DNA from: Paracoccaceae bacterium
GTDB taxonomy: Bacteria > Pseudomonadota > Alphaproteobacteria > Rhodobacterales > Rhodobacteraceae
Reading direction: 5' to 3'
DNA length: 7,421 nucleotides
Assembly (NCBI GenBank): GCA_002746395.1
Contig: NVXA01000002.1
Span: forward strand, 234,041-241,461
Below are positions 6,553 to 7,421 of this stretch, one piece after another. Both the position numbers and the translations under genes were made by a program. How positions within the stretch are numbered: the first letter of the stretch is position 1; every line of letters begins with the position of its first letter. The notes beneath the pieces were generated by a model. That model was given only the letters and a program-made list of their open reading frames with translations, had not been told where the DNA came from and did not search any database.

Positions 6553-7155
6553 CTACGCGAAGGTTCCCGTTTTCAGGAAACGCACCGTGGCGTCGATCAC
6601 GCGGCGGTCTTGCATCATGATGCTGTGGGCGACCGGAAGCGCGAGGCGTTTGCCCTCCGGTGCGTTGCCCCATGCGCTTGCGACGGATACTTTGCCGTCG
6701 TTCTCGCCCTCGATCCCCGTGATCAAACCGTAGGCCGGAATCGCGGCGGTTCCGGCGATTGCACCGATATCAAGGCCCACCGTGTCTTCGCCCGAATGCG
6801 GTACCAGTTCAGCCAAAGCCGGACCCATGAGTTTTCCGAAAATCGCGGCCCGTTGCGCGATCTCGCTGCCAAAGTTCGGCGCGCCCAGTTGAACGATCCG
6901 GCCACGGCGCGCATCTGGCAACATTTTGGCGAGCCGCACCGACAACACCCCCCCTAAGGAGTGGCCGACGAAATGCAATTTCCCCGCCTTCGGAAGCTGC
7001 GCGAAGATGCCTTCGGCCAGCACCTCGATCGTGGTTTTACTGGACGGATAGTCGATGAGGACAGGGGCAAACCCGCCCTCCCCGACATGTTTAGCCAAGC
7101 GCCGCATTGACGCCATGGAGCGCCCAAGCCCGTGCAGAATTATGACAGTTTCCAC
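6553..7155 (-). CDS. Small alpha/beta hydrolase (lipase/esterase-like)
   Basis: A 200-residue serine hydrolase of the alpha/beta fold; the substrate is unknown. Visible marks are an oxyanion-hole HGLGRS near the N-terminus (H8-S13), the nucleophile elbow GHSLGG with S66, a probable acid D153 in NDGKVS and a probable catalytic histidine H177 in AHSIMM, in the order and spacing expected of a lipase or PGAP1-like esterase. It is short, with little room for a lid or cap. No signal peptide or transmembrane segment is seen, so it is probably cytoplasmic. The start is GTG at 7155, 6 nt after the thrS stop. Later ATG codons (residues 14 and 17) would remove the HGLG motif, and no strong ribosome site is visible, which fits readthrough or coupled translation from thrS. 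The fold and triad are well supported; the specific reaction cannot be named. Confidence 0.88.
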   Translation of the reverse strand: METVIILHGLGRSMASMRRLAKHVGEGGFAPVLIDYPSSKTTIEVLAEGIFAQLPKAGKLHFVGHSLGGVLSVRLAKMLPDARRGRIVQLGAPNFGSEIAQRAAIFGKLMGPALAELVPHSGEDTVGLDIGAIAGTAAIPAYGLITGIEGENDGKVSVASAWGNAPEGKRLALPVAHSIMMQDRRVIDATVRFLKTGTFA

Positions 7156-7161
7156 GTTGGT

Positions 7162-7421
7162 TTACCGTAAATCAGGGGCCAAAGCTTCGAGTGTCAGGAC
7201 CTCCACCGCCTCGTCGGCAGTCATGACTTTGGAGCCTTTATCGCCCAAGCGACGCATCGAAACGGTCTGTTCCTCGACCTCGCGCATACCTACGGCGAGG
7301 ATCACGGGGACCTTGCCCAAGGAATGTTCGCGGACCTTGTAGTTGATCTTCTCGTTGCGAACATCGGCTTCGGCGCGGATACCTTTGGCGCGCAGACGGG
7401 CGACAACCTCGTTCACCCAAT
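7162..7421 (-). CDS. thrS: Threonyl-tRNA synthetase, C-terminal anticodon-binding domain (5' part beyond window)
   Basis: The end of threonyl-tRNA synthetase, which charges tRNA-Thr in the cytoplasm. The 85 complete visible codons end at TAA (7164-7162). They carry the end of the class IIa anticodon-binding domain: the [21 protein letters not shown] stretch, in which helix and strand residues recognise the tRNA-Thr anticodon, then [22 protein letters not shown], the typical last strand and helix of ThrRS. The frame is open to the window edge, reading through TGG before the GTG at 7416, so that GTG is an internal valine and not a start. The catalytic, TGS and editing domains would lie outside. 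The gene is followed after 6 nt by the hydrolase, probably in one transcript. ProRS, HisRS and GlyRS share this fold, but the residue pattern is that of ThrRS. Confidence 0.92.
   Translation of the reverse strand, partial: WVNEVVARLRAKGIRAEADVRNEKINYKVREHSLGKVPVILAVGMREVEEQTVSMRRLGDKGSKVMTADEAVEVLTLEALAPDLR

Overview
The window reads as chromosomal DNA of an alphaproteobacterium, most likely from the Rhodobacterales (Rhodobacter/Roseobacter-like). This rests on protein character (XdhA/XdhB, a DnaE1-type replicative polymerase, a ThrRS C-terminus), moderately high GC, tightly overlapping genes and TTAACC-type motifs in the intergenic DNA. It is an inference, since no rRNA or other taxonomic marker is present. 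Nothing suggests a phage, plasmid, insertion sequence or CRISPR array.

Left block (1-2589, minus strand): a purine-catabolism operon transcribed right to left in the order uraH (5-hydroxyisourate hydrolase), xdhA (xanthine dehydrogenase FeS/FAD subunit), xdhB (molybdopterin subunit, cut by the window edge). uraH and xdhA overlap as TAATG and xdhA and xdhB overlap as ATGA, so the three are probably translationally coupled. XdhAB oxidises hypoxanthine and xanthine to urate. UraH acts two steps later, opening the ring of 5-hydroxyisourate. The urate-oxidising enzyme and the OHCU decarboxylase are not in the window.

Middle (2590-2706): a 117-bp divergent intergenic region with an inverted repeat (TTGATT-N7-AATCAA) just in front of uraH. 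It must serve both the purine operon and dnaE.

Centre (2707-6171, plus strand): a complete dnaE, the catalytic alpha subunit of DNA polymerase III, 1154 aa, with intact catalytic aspartates and a QSSLF-type clamp-binding motif.

Right block (6172-7421): a 381-bp non-coding gap, then on the minus strand the end of thrS (threonyl-tRNA synthetase, cut by the window edge) followed 6 nt later by a small alpha/beta hydrolase. The gap is the least ordinary part of the window. It holds an intrinsic-terminator-like hairpin oriented for minus-strand transcription and far from any minus-strand stop codon. It also holds a roughly 180-nt block of nested inverted repeats that fold on paper into a long closing stem, a three-way junction and two arms, and a TTAA-type motif upstream of a TATAAC box. 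Together these make an unannotated small RNA or long structured 3' UTR plausible, but this is not demonstrated. The rest of the window is ordinary housekeeping and catabolic content.
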